The translations under genes and the position numbers were made by a program. From Hoylesella marshii DSM 16973 = JCM 13450 (GTDB lineage Bacteria > Bacteroidota > Bacteroidia > Bacteroidales > Bacteroidaceae), in the NCBI RefSeq assembly GCF_000146675.1, contig NZ_GL397214.1:49101-113100 (forward strand): 64,000 nucleotides of DNA, given 5' to 3'. This document shows positions 7,806 through 18,505 of this stretch, in pieces (position 1 is the first letter of the stretch; every line of letters begins with the position of its first letter). The notes beneath the pieces are model-generated. The model made no database searches, had not been told where the DNA came from, and saw only the letters and a program-made list of their open reading frames with translations.

Positions 7806-9227
7806 TCAATGTTTATTCACGGTTGCCAATACATCTTGATGGATGACAACGGGATATTTCCTGCGGAGTGCCTGCACCCATTCGGCCTCCAGATAGTCTT
7901 GATAATCGGCTGTGACAAGGCCTCTTACATCGCTCATTTCTTTGGGTGCTTTGAGCAATTTGCCGTAAACACCGGCTACGGGACAGTCTTTCTGCTGTAC
8001 AACGGTCGTATCTTTATGAAACACTTCACGGTCTATCAGCGCATTATCGCCTTGCTTAAACAATCCTTTTTCTACGCGAATGCGTAGCGTATTGTCTGTA
8101 TTGAACGCCTTGCGCAGCACTTCCGGCCATTCTTCAAAGGCCTTTCCACGCAAGCATTGCTTTACTTTCTTCACGTCGGAGGCCTCTTTCACGTAGTAGG
8201 CAATGCCTTTATAACGGGGCGAATCCCATTGATACGTCTTCTTATGTTTTTTGAAATAGGCCGTCAATGCAGCTTCGTCCTGTGCTGCTTTCTCCCAAAT
8301 CATGCGATTGCTGATTTCATATAAGAGTAAGCCATCATGGTATTCAGCGATAAGATATTTGAGACTCTGCTCTTTTTCAGAGAGTTCTGCCGCTTTCTCA
8401 TCCATGATTTGTGCCTCAGTTTTTCCTGTTTTTGAGGTCTCGGCCATTTCTTTCAATCGTTCGTCGGCTATCTTTTCGCGTATATTCCGCGTTTTTAATG
8501 CCCTAATGATGTCGGCTTTCAATTCGTCGAAAGGTTCCATCTGCTTGCGGTCGAGCATTCTGATGATATGATAACCGGCAAATGACAACATCGGCGGTGC
8601 TGTCTCTCCTGTTTTCAAACGATAGGCTGTTTTCTCAAAATCTTCCAGCGTCTCACCCGGTGCAAACCACGGGAGAGCACCTCCTTGCCGTGCCGACATA
8701 GGGTCTTCGGAATATTTTTCAGCCAATGTGGCAAAGTCTGCACCGCCTCGTAGTGCAGCATAGATGGAGTCGATGCGCTGTTTGGCTCGGTCAAGTGCTT
8801 CTTTCGGGGCATTCTGCGGCACACGTATAAAGATATGGGCGGGATGTATCAATCCTTTGTCGCCTATCTGGGCACGGCGTTGCTCGTAAATTTTCCGCGC
8901 CTCTGCCTCCACATCAGCATCGGTTATCAGCAAGGGTTTCACCTGCTGATTGCGGTAAACGGTAAACTCGTTCTTAAACGATGAAAGCGTGTCTAAACGG
9001 GCATCGAGGGCTGCTCGCACCTTTAGTTTATAGTTGATGAACAGCTCTGCGTATTCCTCTACTGTCTTCGGGTCTATCGCCTCCTTACCGTTGTTCTTGT
9101 TATAGGAGTATTCAAACTCGGAACGGCTTACCGGTTGCCCCGCAATGGTCATGATAATGGGGTCTGTCTGCGCAGCGACAATCATGCTCCACAACAGTAA
9201 CGAAATCAGCAATGCCTTTCTTTTCAT
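7806..9227 (-). CDS. Parvulin-type peptidyl-prolyl isomerase (second copy)
   Basis: 473 residues with a signal peptide (LLISLLLWSMIVAAQ). One clear parvulin domain lies at about 125-235 with the conserved YSEDPMSARQGGALPWF and AGYHIIRMLD segments. The C-terminal part is charged and helical. It is about as long as the next gene, suggesting an old duplication with divergence of the second isomerase domain. It probably acts in the periplasm on outer-membrane proteins. It lies 86 nt after guaB on the same strand; no promoter box was seen in the gap, so read-through is likely. Confidence 0.85.
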   Translation of the reverse strand: MKRKALLISLLLWSMIVAAQTDPIIMTIAGQPVSRSEFEYSYNKNNGKEAIDPKTVEEYAELFINYKLKVRAALDARLDTLSSFKNEFTVYRNQQVKPLLITDADVEAEARKIYEQRRAQIGDKGLIHPAHIFIRVPQNAPKEALDRAKQRIDSIYAALRGGADFATLAEKYSEDPMSARQGGALPWFAPGETLEDFEKTAYRLKTGETAPPMLSFAGYHIIRMLDRKQMEPFDELKADIIRALKTRNIREKIADERLKEMAETSKTGKTEAQIMDEKAAELSEKEQSLKYLIAEYHDGLLLYEISNRMIWEKAAQDEAALTAYFKKHKKTYQWDSPRYKGIAYYVKEASDVKKVKQCLRGKAFEEWPEVLRKAFNTDNTLRIRVEKGLFKQGDNALIDREVFHKDTTVVQQKDCPVAGVYGKLLKAPKEMSDVRGLVTADYQDYLEAEWVQALRRKYPVVIHQDVLATVNKH

Positions 9228-9313
9228 TTCTTTTCCGATAGTTCTTGTTTTCCGAAAGCGCGGTTTTCAACCATGGAACGGTGATTTTTCACGCTTTGCA
9301 ATCTTCCTTTTTC

Positions 9314-10915
<1,602 letters not shown>

Positions 10916-11060
10916 TCAGCACGGAACAGGGGATTGAACAAAGGTGTTGTTGAACGATGAAAGCAATCCTCCTTAACTTGCACAAAGTGAAACGACAGTC
11001 TACAAATTCAGGATGGGCGATTGAGAAAAAGTCGGAGAGATGGAACGGATTTGTAAGAGC

Positions 11061-11148
11061 TATGCTTTAAGTGTGTAAAAACATAGCTTTGAGGCGATAA
11101 AAGGATAGCGATGAGCATGTAAAAGGATAGCTTTTACAGATAGAAGTG
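11061..11148. repeat. Tandem array, 22-bp period, four units (family C)
   Basis: The TATGC/ATAGC core recurs at 11061, 11083, 11105 and 11127, exactly 22 bp apart, in degenerate units of the form aaGGATAGCttt...gTAAA. It lies between guaB and the 3-prime end of the glycosyltransferase gene. The remainder of 10831-11224 holds no ORF or hairpin that I can support. Confidence 0.75.
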
Positions 11149-11224
11149 TATCTATTTGTGAGTCAGTTGTTTATGTATAATGCGAGAAAACGTGTCTTCC
11201 TGTTTCCCTGATATGTGGCAACGC

Positions 11225-12310
11225 TTATGCGAGGGGAGAGGGAGGATTGGATTCGAGTGCACGTCGGGTCAGCACATCGCTGACTTTTTCAACAATCATA
11301 GCCGGCTGAATCTCGTTCAAACAGGTGTAATCACCACGCAAACAAGGCTTGTTTCCGTAGATGGAACATGGCCGGCAGGGTAGTGGTATCTGCACGGCAT
11401 GGGTCTCCTGTTGCTGCCATCCCATGAATCCCGCATAGGGATGGGTGGCTCCCCATATACTGACTACGGGTGTGGCCACGAGCGATGCGAGGTGCATATT
11501 TGCGCTATCCATGCTAATCATGAGGTCTAATTGACTCATGAGTATGAGTTCCTGCGTCATTCCCTGCAACGTTTCCGAGGCATTTATGACTTGTTGAAAA
11601 CGACGGCACCATGTGTTGAAAACGGCTTTTTCTTTGTCGCCGCCTCCGAAAAGCATTATGCGGCAGTGGGGATACCTCTCGATAAGCATGGCGAGGGTTT
11701 GTTCCATGAGGGGTAACGGGTATATTTTTCCCTTGTGGGCGGCAAAGGGTGCAAGGCCTATCCATGGTCTTTGGTGGGTGGAGTCGGTAAAAATCTGCGG
11801 AAGAGAGGAAAGAGACACCTGCCCATCGGGAAAGATACTGTGGAAATCAAGTTTGACGGGATAGCCCAAACGTGCCAGCACGTCGGCGTAGTTTTGAAAG
11901 GAAGTGGGAAGTTGGTGAAGAACTTTGTGTTTGCGGGAAATGAGCTGTTGCCGCTCTCGACGATGCTTATCAATATGCCTTGTCTTTGTGCCGGCAAGCC
12001 AAAATCGAAGTCGCAGATAGCGGGAACGTAACACATCGTGGAAGTCGGCCACTGCGGTAAATCGCTTTGCGGTAAGCCTCCGGTAGAGAGCATTCAAGCC
12101 TTTGAGTCCCTGGTATTCGTTTTTTACGTCGGCACTCATAAAGCTGATATTCGGTGAAAGCCCCTCAAAAAACGTTCTGCTGAAAGGTTTGCTCAGCACG
12201 GTAATGTGCAACGAAGGGTATTGGCGTGCCAAAGAATAGACAACGGGCACGGTCATCGCCACATCGCCGATGGCCGAAAAGCGGATAATCAGAAGATGGT
12301 CGGTCTTCAT
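11225..12310 (-). CDS. Glycosyltransferase family 9 (heptosyltransferase-like)
   Basis: 361 residues from the ATG at 12310; the longer frame needs a TTG start. The N-terminal GT-B fold begins LIIRFSAIGDVAMTVPVVYSL, the hallmark of the WaaC/WaaF family. The C-terminal domain has ILMSQLDLMISMDSANMHLAS and VVSIWGATHP, the nucleotide-sugar binding half. Such enzymes add sugars to the lipid A core on the cytoplasmic face. It follows the DUF4254 gene by 145 nt, a pairing that also fits LPS or glycan assembly. The acceptor cannot be read from sequence. Confidence 0.88.
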   Translation of the reverse strand: MKTDHLLIIRFSAIGDVAMTVPVVYSLARQYPSLHITVLSKPFSRTFFEGLSPNISFMSADVKNEYQGLKGLNALYRRLTAKRFTAVADFHDVLRSRYLRLRFWLAGTKTRHIDKHRRERQQLISRKHKVLHQLPTSFQNYADVLARLGYPVKLDFHSIFPDGQVSLSSLPQIFTDSTHQRPWIGLAPFAAHKGKIYPLPLMEQTLAMLIERYPHCRIMLFGGGDKEKAVFNTWCRRFQQVINASETLQGMTQELILMSQLDLMISMDSANMHLASLVATPVVSIWGATHPYAGFMGWQQQETHAVQIPLPCRPCSIYGNKPCLRGDYTCLNEIQPAMIVEKVSDVLTRRALESNPPSPLA

Positions 12311-12455
12311 AGGGTTAGGTATCAAGGTACAGAATCGAGAGAAACACTCTCTTGCCCCACTTACTGTTCCCTATATATAATAAGGTGTAAGGGCAGACCG
12401 GCTTGTTGATTGTCTGATAGTCGGTAGGCTTGTTTCTCTTCGATGCTGCGGCATC

Positions 12456-13085
12456 TTATTCTTTCTTGCCGTATAATACGGGATTGGTAGCGGGGTCGTT
12501 ATACATTTTCATCTGCATATAGACTTTCATGTACTTACGGCCGGCAGCAATATCGGCAAGCAGTTGGTCGATAGCTGTGCTGAGGTCTGCTTGTTGTTCC
12601 TGTAGAACGGCGAGTTTGGCACCGCATTTTTCAATGTGTTCCGGTGAGGCATCGGTGCGTTCTGTCTGCTCCTTCATGTGATAAATCTTCAGGGCGAGGA
12701 TGGAGAGACGGTCGATAGCCCATGCCGGACTCTCGGTATTTATCTGTGCATCGGGCAACGCTTGTACGTCGGAATACCGCTGTCGGAAGTACGCATCAAT
12801 CTGTTCTACAAGGTCTGTGCGGTCTTGGTTGGATTTATCAATGCGTCTTTTCAGGCTCAAAGCCTCAACGGGGTCGATGTGCGGGTTGCGTATGATGTCC
12901 TCGAGATGCCACTGAACGGTATCTATCCAGCATTTGAGATACAGCCGGTTTTCTATGGAGTCGCGGTTGTAAGGATTGTTGATAGGCGTATCAATGTCGT
13001 CTTTGAGGTGATAGTCGCGTATCACCTGACGGAAAATCTCATTGCAATGTTCTGCAAATGATGGGTTTGTGCATTCTTGATTCAT
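12456..13085 (-). CDS. DUF4254 family protein
   Basis: 209 residues starting at MNQECTN (ATG 13085). It is helical and charged, with no signal peptide or membrane segment and conserved-looking HLEDIIRNP and LSLKRRIDKSNQDRTDLVEQID segments, which I recognise as DUF4254 of Bacteroidetes. Its function is unknown. The gene precedes a GT9 glycosyltransferase on the same strand, so a role in glycan metabolism is a guess from context. The minus-7 box sits only about 5 nt before the ATG, so the message may be nearly leaderless, or the start may lie further downstream. Confidence 0.75.
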   Translation of the reverse strand: MNQECTNPSFAEHCNEIFRQVIRDYHLKDDIDTPINNPYNRDSIENRLYLKCWIDTVQWHLEDIIRNPHIDPVEALSLKRRIDKSNQDRTDLVEQIDAYFRQRYSDVQALPDAQINTESPAWAIDRLSILALKIYHMKEQTERTDASPEHIEKCGAKLAVLQEQQADLSTAIDQLLADIAAGRKYMKVYMQMKMYNDPATNPVLYGKKE

Positions 13086-13089
13086 GTGT

Positions 13090-13098
13090 GCAAATATA
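13090..13098 (-). promoter_or_regulatory. Minus-7 box next to DUF4254 start
   Basis: TATATTTGC on the minus strand, a perfect TAnnTTTG match, ends 4 nt before the ATG at 13085. If used, the transcript begins at or almost at the start codon. Confidence 0.5.
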
Positions 13099-13323
13099 CG
13101 TATTAATTTCCAAACGGCAAGCAAAAGCATAGCTTTTTAGTTGTCGTATATCATTTTTCTTTACACGCGCGAGGATTATCCCCTGTTGGATTGCCTGACT
13201 TTGAAATGAAGAAAAAAGGAACCGAAAAAGCGGTTTTTATGTAAAAACATGTTGAAAAGCAGGTTATTTTATGCACAATTGACCCATATGTGTGCAAGAA
13301 AGGTCGTTTTTTTCTTAAAAAGA

Positions 13324-13356
13324 TTTGCGAGTTTGAATTTTAATTCGTTCCTTTGC
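13324..13356 (+). promoter_or_regulatory. acpP promoter
   Basis: TTTG at 13324-13327, 20 nt, then TTCCTTTGC at 13348-13356 (one mismatch to TAnnTTTG). Spacing fits the Bacteroidetes minus-33/minus-7 arrangement. The leader would be about 45 nt. Confidence 0.6.
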
Positions 13357-13408
13357 AGCCGTAATTTCAGAAAAGAAATCATTATAAACATTTAAAAACA
13401 TTACAATT

Positions 13409-13645
13409 ATGTCAGAAATCGAATCTAAAGTAAAAGCAATTATCGTTGATAAGTTGGGTGTAGACGAGGCAGAAGTAAAGCCTGAAGCAAGCTTCACAAA
13501 CGACCTTGGTGCAGATTCACTCGACACCGTTGAGCTGATTATGGAGTTTGAGAAAGAGTTCGGAATCTCTATTCCCGACGACAAAGCGGAGAAAATCGGT
13601 ACCGTAGGCGATGCTATTGCTTACATCGAGGAGAACGCTAAGTAA
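13409..13645 (+). CDS. acpP: Acyl carrier protein
   Basis: 78 residues, the usual ACP length, acidic and helical. The phosphopantetheine site is the Ser of [16 protein letters not shown]. It carries growing acyl chains in fatty acid synthesis. It is followed by a perfect 18-bp hairpin and then fabF, the classic order acpP-fabF-rnc. The hairpin likely gives acpP more transcript than fabF. Confidence 0.98.
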   Translation: MSEIESKVKAIIVDKLGVDEAEVKPEASFTNDLGADSLDTVELIMEFEKEFGISIPDDKAEKIGTVGDAIAYIEENAK

Positions 13646-13655
13646 TATTAAACAA

Positions 13656-13709
13656 ATGGTTTAGAGTCTATTGTTTATGGTTTCAATAGACTCTAAACCA
13701 TATTTTTTT
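13656..13709 (+). terminator. Perfect hairpin between acpP and fabF
   Basis: ATGGTTTAGAGTCTATTG pairs perfectly (18 bp) with CAATAGACTCTAAACCAT over a 10-nt loop, followed by A and seven T. It should terminate most acpP transcripts, leaving partial read-through to fabF and rnc; the long stem may also protect the acpP 3-prime end. Confidence 0.85.
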
Positions 13710-13728
13710 CACGACAAACCATTACATC

Positions 13729-14991
13729 ATGGAATTAAAAAGAGTTGTGGTAACAGGCTTGGGAGCCGTTACTCCGTTGGGAAATACTCCCGAAGAAACT
13801 TGGGAGAACATGCTGAACGGCGTGAGCGGAGCAGGCCCCATCACTCAATTCGATTGCTCTCTATTCAAGACAAAATTTGCTTGCGAGGTGAAAAACCTGA
13901 AAGTGGAAGACTATATCGACCGTAAGGAAGCCCGCAAGATGGACCGTTACACCCAGTTGGCACTCATTTCCGCCATGCAGGGCGTAAAGGATTCAGGCAT
14001 TGATTTGGAAGCAGAAGACAAAACGAAGATTGGCGTTATCTACGGCGTAGGTATCGGCGGTATTCGTACTTTTGAAGATGAAGTGGTCTATTATGGCCAG
14101 CATCTCAGCGACGGACCTAAGTTCAATCCGTTCTTTATACCGAAGATGATTTCCGATATTGCAGCCGGTCAAATCTCCATTCAGTTCGGTTTTCACGGGC
14201 CTAATTATGCCACTACTTCGGCATGTGCCTCATCTACCAATGCGTTGGCCGATGCTTTCAACCTCATCCGTTTAGGAAAAGCCAACATCATCGTTAGCGG
14301 TGGTGCCGAAGCAGCTATCTGCGGATGTGGCGTAGGCGGTTTCAATGCCATGCACGCGCTCTCTACCCGCAATGACGACCCGCAGCATGCGTCGCGTCCT
14401 TTCAGTGCGAGCCGAGACGGATTCGTGATGGGTGAAGGTGCAGGATGTATCGTATTGGAAGAGTTGGAACATGCTAAGGCACGCGGAGCGAAGATTTATG
14501 CCGAGATGGTAGGCGAGGGTGCAAGTGCCGATGCCCATCATATCACGGCAAGCCATCCCGAAGGTTTAGGCGCAAAACTTGTGATGCAGAATGCACTCAG
14601 CGATGCAAACATGAAACCGGAGGATATCGACTATATCAATGTACACGGTACTTCAACGCCCGTAGGTGACATTTCAGAGGTGAAAGCCATCAAAGAGCTA
14701 TTCGGAGAGGCCGCTTATCAGCTGAATATCAGCTCTACGAAGTCGATGACAGGTCACCTCTTAGGAGCTGCCGGTGCAGTGGAAGCCATGGCCAGCATAT
14801 TGGCTGTGAAGAATGACATTGTGCCTCCGACCATCAACCACGAAGAGAATGATAAAGACGAGAATATAGATTATCATCTGAACTTTACGTTCAACAAGGC
14901 CGAGAAGCGTACCGTAAGGGCTGCTTTGAGCAACACTTTCGGCTTTGGAGGTCACAATGCATGCGTTATTTTCAAAAAGTATGCTGAGTAA
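13729..14991 (+). CDS. fabF: 3-oxoacyl-ACP synthase II
   Basis: 420 residues. This condensing enzyme elongates acyl-ACP with malonyl-ACP. The catalytic Cys is in TTSACASSTNAL, and the two His are in NVHGTSTPVGD and SMTGHLLGAAG, giving the C-H-H triad of KAS II. The C-terminus has NTFGFGGHNA. It lies 83 nt after acpP across the hairpin and overlaps rnc by 11 nt. Confidence 0.98.
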   Translation: MELKRVVVTGLGAVTPLGNTPEETWENMLNGVSGAGPITQFDCSLFKTKFACEVKNLKVEDYIDRKEARKMDRYTQLALISAMQGVKDSGIDLEAEDKTKIGVIYGVGIGGIRTFEDEVVYYGQHLSDGPKFNPFFIPKMISDIAAGQISIQFGFHGPNYATTSACASSTNALADAFNLIRLGKANIIVSGGAEAAICGCGVGGFNAMHALSTRNDDPQHASRPFSASRDGFVMGEGAGCIVLEELEHAKARGAKIYAEMVGEGASADAHHITASHPEGLGAKLVMQNALSDANMKPEDIDYINVHGTSTPVGDISEVKAIKELFGEAAYQLNISSTKSMTGHLLGAAGAVEAMASILAVKNDIVPPTINHEENDKDENIDYHLNFTFNKAEKRTVRAALSNTFGFGGHNACVIFKKYAE

Positions 14992-16060
14992 TCTCATTGA
15001 CAGAATAAGGCTCCCTTTCCGCAAGGAAAAGGAGCTTTTTTTGGCTTTACGCCGTATTATCGGCTTCTATCCCCACGAAATAAGCTACTATCAGCAGGCA
15101 CTTATGCACAAGAGTGTGGCTCGTCGCAATGCAAAGGGCAAGCCGGTAAACAACGAACGGCTCGAATTCCTTGGCGATGCGATACTTGATGCCATTGTAG
15201 GCGACATCGTGTACCAACACTTCCCCGGCAAGAGAGAGGGCTTTCTTACCAATACACGCAGCAAGCTTGTGCAACGGGAGACGCTCAACCGATTGGCTAA
15301 AGAGATGGGTATCAACAATCTTATCTTGTCTTCCGGACGCACTTCCTCTCACAATAGTTATATGGGAGGTAATGCTTTCGAGGCATTGGTCGGTGCCATT
15401 TATCTCGATAAGGGCTATAACGCGTGCATGAAGTTTATGAATCATCGCATCTTAGGGCAGATCATCAATCTCGATAAGATGGCTTATAAGGAGGTGAATT
15501 TCAAAAGCAAGCTGATAGAATGGAGTCAGAAAAACCGAATCAGGCTTGATTTTGAACTCGTGGAGCAGAAAAAAGACGAAAGTGGAAACCCCGTTTTTAC
15601 GTGTAAAGTCGTATTGGAAGACGTAGAAGGGTGTTGCGGTACGGGCTTCAGTAAGAAAGAAAGTCAGCAAACGGCCTCAGAGAAAACCCTGAAAAAGCTA
15701 CGTCGTGAGCCTCAATTGATTGAGGAGATATTTGCTGCGAAGACCCGTCGTACACAGATGGAGGAGGAACCTGTACAGACGATTCCTGATACAGAATGTG
15801 ACGAAGACTTTGTGGTGATGCACCCCGAGGTTATACAAAGAGAGACAGTTGTTGCCGATAAACCTTGTAACATGTCTTCTGCCAGCAGGAATACGCCAGA
15901 TTATCGTGCTCCTCTTCCACAGCTTGCAACCGATAATGATGCGGAGACCAACGATTTTGACCTGTCTGATGTGGCCATCAATGCGAAGCCTCAATCCGAG
16001 GAAGACATTATTGCCGCTGCCGAAGCTGCCGCTTTTTCCGCTTTTTCCGATGAGGCATAA
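14981..16060 (+). CDS. rnc: Ribonuclease III
   Basis: 359 residues from the ATG at 14981, which overlaps the fabF stop by 11 nt; the earlier in-frame starts lie deeper in fabF. The signature NNERLEFLGDAILDAIVGD holds the metal-binding acidic residues, and AFEALVGAIYLDKGY is the second active-site segment. The double-stranded RNA-binding domain is at about 185-250. A low-complexity acidic/Ala tail of about 100 residues (ending EEDIIAAAEAAAFSAF) makes it longer than E. coli RNase III (226 residues). It processes rRNA and degrades duplex RNA. Confidence 0.95.
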   Translation: MLSNLIDRIRLPFRKEKELFLALRRIIGFYPHEISYYQQALMHKSVARRNAKGKPVNNERLEFLGDAILDAIVGDIVYQHFPGKREGFLTNTRSKLVQRETLNRLAKEMGINNLILSSGRTSSHNSYMGGNAFEALVGAIYLDKGYNACMKFMNHRILGQIINLDKMAYKEVNFKSKLIEWSQKNRIRLDFELVEQKKDESGNPVFTCKVVLEDVEGCCGTGFSKKESQQTASEKTLKKLRREPQLIEEIFAAKTRRTQMEEEPVQTIPDTECDEDFVVMHPEVIQRETVVADKPCNMSSASRNTPDYRAPLPQLATDNDAETNDFDLSDVAINAKPQSEEDIIAAAEAAAFSAFSDEA

Positions 16061-16155
16061 GAGTATGTTGGCTGCAAGTCCTAATGGGTAACGATGGAAT
16101 AGCGCTTTGAAATCTTTTCTCTTTTCTTTATAGAAAAGGTAACTATCATATAACG

Positions 16156-16194
16156 AAAACGATGCTTGCAGAAGTTTGCAGCATCGTTTTTTTT
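16156..16194. terminator. Bidirectional terminator between rnc and porZ
   Basis: AAACGATGCTTGCA and TTTGCAGCATCGTTT form a long stem around GAAG, with eight T on the plus side and TTTTCG on the minus side. It serves convergent rnc and the leuS-yitT-rdgB-porZ operon. Confidence 0.85.
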
Positions 16195-16207
16195 CATGGA
16201 TATTTAC

Positions 16208-18493
16208 TCAATTGACGACCGCAATCTTGCAAACCACACCTTTGTTTCCATCGGAGGTGGCCGTCAGTACCATGTAAACGCCCGATGCCACGCGTCGTCC
16301 GTTGCGGTCTTTCCCGTCCCATGTAAAAGTGCCTCCATTGCTTGTGCCTTCCGCCACTAATGTCCCTGCGGCTGTAACAATCTTTACATCGGTCTCAAAC
16401 GTCAGTCCGGTAACGGTAATAAGCCCTGTATAATCGGGACGAACAGGGTTGGGATAGGCATAAACGGTAGCATCGGACATGGTTTCTGCTGGTGTTGTGG
16501 CATCGCTCATATAAGAACAAAGCCCTTTGCCTGTACCAAAAAACACTTCACCCGTGGTGCCGTTGATAGCAATGGCTTCTATTTCATCTGACAGGAGCTT
16601 GCTGTTGGAGGTTGTGAAATGGTGTAATTGCTTCATGTTGTCTGCACTGATGAGGTAAACGCCGTTGGCTCTTGTGCCGAACCACTTGCGGCCAGCTCCA
16701 TCGATGGCCATGCAATTGATGTCTACTCCGTCGAGGAGGTAGTCGGCATAGTTGGTGCCGTCGTTGCGCGGAATCTTGATCTGTGTGAATATTTCGTCGT
16801 TGGCATTGGCGATTTGGTTTTGTCGTAGCAAGAGTGGCCCTGCGTCCGTACCGAACCAAAGATTGCCTTCCTTGTCTTCGGCCATGCACCTTGCATACTT
16901 AACGGCAATGGCTGTACCGTCTTGGTTGACAAAAGTCTTATATTGTTTCAGCACGTCGGTATCGCGCCGATAGTAGTAAAACGAGGGTGCTTCCCAATGG
17001 TTGTTGTAAAACCAAAGGAGGTTGCGACTGTCGATCATCAACCCTTGCAATGCTCCATGGCTTCTGCCGGTAGGCATCTCAAGTAGTTCGCGATGAAAAG
17101 AACTCCACTCACCTGCAGGTGAAAGATAGAGAAGAGAAGTGGAAGGTGCCTGACTGTTGAGCACCCAAAGGCCGCCTTTCTTATCGAAAAGTACGCTTTC
17201 TGTCAGTACATAGTCCTTGCTGTTGGAAGCGAGTGCCGACTTCAGCGGACTGTTGTCTAACGTATAGTGATGCACGAACTTTCCGTTGAAGAACTCGTAA
17301 AGCCCCGTTTTCCCGCCCGCAAACACATGGGCAGGGTTATTGGGGTCGGCATCCATCGTGACAAGGTCTTCGTATTTGTGTCCCGTGAGTGGTGCAAGGT
17401 TGTCTTGAAACACAGTCCATGAACCGTCGCGAAGTACTTGCACGGTACCCGGGCGTTGCATTTCTACATTGGATCCATAGCCTCCGCTGCACGAATAGAG
17501 CGCACCGTTCGTGAACTTTAAGAAGCCGAATGTGTTGTGTTGAGGGCCATCGGGTTTGATACCGTCGGTTTTTAGTACGGGGAGATTGTCTTTTATGGTA
17601 AACGAACACAGACTTCCATCGCTTCGGTTGCCCCAATAGAGATGCGTAGCAGGGTCGTAGGAAAGGGTGGAAAGCGAGTTGTCAATCCATGAAAAATGCG
17701 GATGATGGTTGGCATTGCTCACCGCATAGAAGCCATCGGTACGTGTTAAGAGAATTCTGTCTGCACTCGCAAAGGCACGGTTATAAGAGAGATTGGCGAA
17801 ACGGTTCCATATCGTGCCATTCCATACATAGCTTTCTCCATCGTTAAAGGCATAGAGCGTGCCGTTGAGGCTGAACACCTGCGAGAACTTATGGGAGGTA
17901 TCTTGTGTCCATCGGTTTCTGTCTAAAAGGTTGTCGGTCAGTCGTGCGGAGAAAAGGCCATGGTATCGGGTCGTAGCGTAGATGTGTCGAGCAGTCAGTG
18001 CCACGCTTGTGGCAGACACGCCAAGATAATAAGTGTCGCTGATTTCTGCCCTTTCCACATTGATTTTCACAATTCCGAAACCCGTGGAAAGGTAAGCCGA
18101 AGAACCGACCACTGTGATGGCATTCACCGTTTTGTCTTCAGTCATCAGTTTGGTGTACAGACTTGAAATGTTGATGACAGAGCCATCGGGAGAAAGAAGA
18201 TCGATGTTCTGATTCTGATAGACAATGATGAGACGTCGTGCGCTTTGACACCATGCGATATGAGCAATGTCAGAATCGCTCAACGACCGGATTTTATCAT
18301 ATAATTGTATACTGTTGTCGCTTTGTCGGTATGCAAAGAGGCTGCCGGAGCTAAGCACAAATACGGTATTACCGGCCGGTTCTATCTCCGTGATGTCGGC
18401 ATAAGCCCTGTAAATATTCCATGAGGTAATACCTGCTGCTTGTATATGAAGCGGCAAGAGCAGGGAAAACAGGAGGTAGGCGAATCGGTTCAT
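16208..18493 (-). CDS. porZ: PorZ-like type IX secretion system protein
   Basis: 761 residues, close to the P. gingivalis PorZ length as I recall it. A signal peptide (LLFSLLLPLHIQAAG) is followed by beta-propeller repeats of the two-component-regulator type (GSLFAY, GGLWVLNS, GNLWFGTD, RKWFGTRANGVY). The C-terminal domain from about 680 has YPNPVRPDYTG and RRVASGVYMVL, the type A T9SS sorting-domain pattern. PorZ is a surface component needed for the sortase step that attaches cargo to A-LPS. It is the last gene of a housekeeping operon, 12 nt after rdgB. A paralogous propeller protein is possible, but length and domain order favour PorZ. Confidence 0.8.
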   Translation of the reverse strand: MNRFAYLLFSLLLPLHIQAAGITSWNIYRAYADITEIEPAGNTVFVLSSGSLFAYRQSDNSIQLYDKIRSLSDSDIAHIAWCQSARRLIIVYQNQNIDLLSPDGSVINISSLYTKLMTEDKTVNAITVVGSSAYLSTGFGIVKINVERAEISDTYYLGVSATSVALTARHIYATTRYHGLFSARLTDNLLDRNRWTQDTSHKFSQVFSLNGTLYAFNDGESYVWNGTIWNRFANLSYNRAFASADRILLTRTDGFYAVSNANHHPHFSWIDNSLSTLSYDPATHLYWGNRSDGSLCSFTIKDNLPVLKTDGIKPDGPQHNTFGFLKFTNGALYSCSGGYGSNVEMQRPGTVQVLRDGSWTVFQDNLAPLTGHKYEDLVTMDADPNNPAHVFAGGKTGLYEFFNGKFVHHYTLDNSPLKSALASNSKDYVLTESVLFDKKGGLWVLNSQAPSTSLLYLSPAGEWSSFHRELLEMPTGRSHGALQGLMIDSRNLLWFYNNHWEAPSFYYYRRDTDVLKQYKTFVNQDGTAIAVKYARCMAEDKEGNLWFGTDAGPLLLRQNQIANANDEIFTQIKIPRNDGTNYADYLLDGVDINCMAIDGAGRKWFGTRANGVYLISADNMKQLHHFTTSNSKLLSDEIEAIAINGTTGEVFFGTGKGLCSYMSDATTPAETMSDATVYAYPNPVRPDYTGLITVTGLTFETDVKIVTAAGTLVAEGTSNGGTFTWDGKDRNGRRVASGVYMVLTATSDGNKGVVCKIAVVN

Positions 18494-18505
18494 AGGATAG
18501 GCGTT

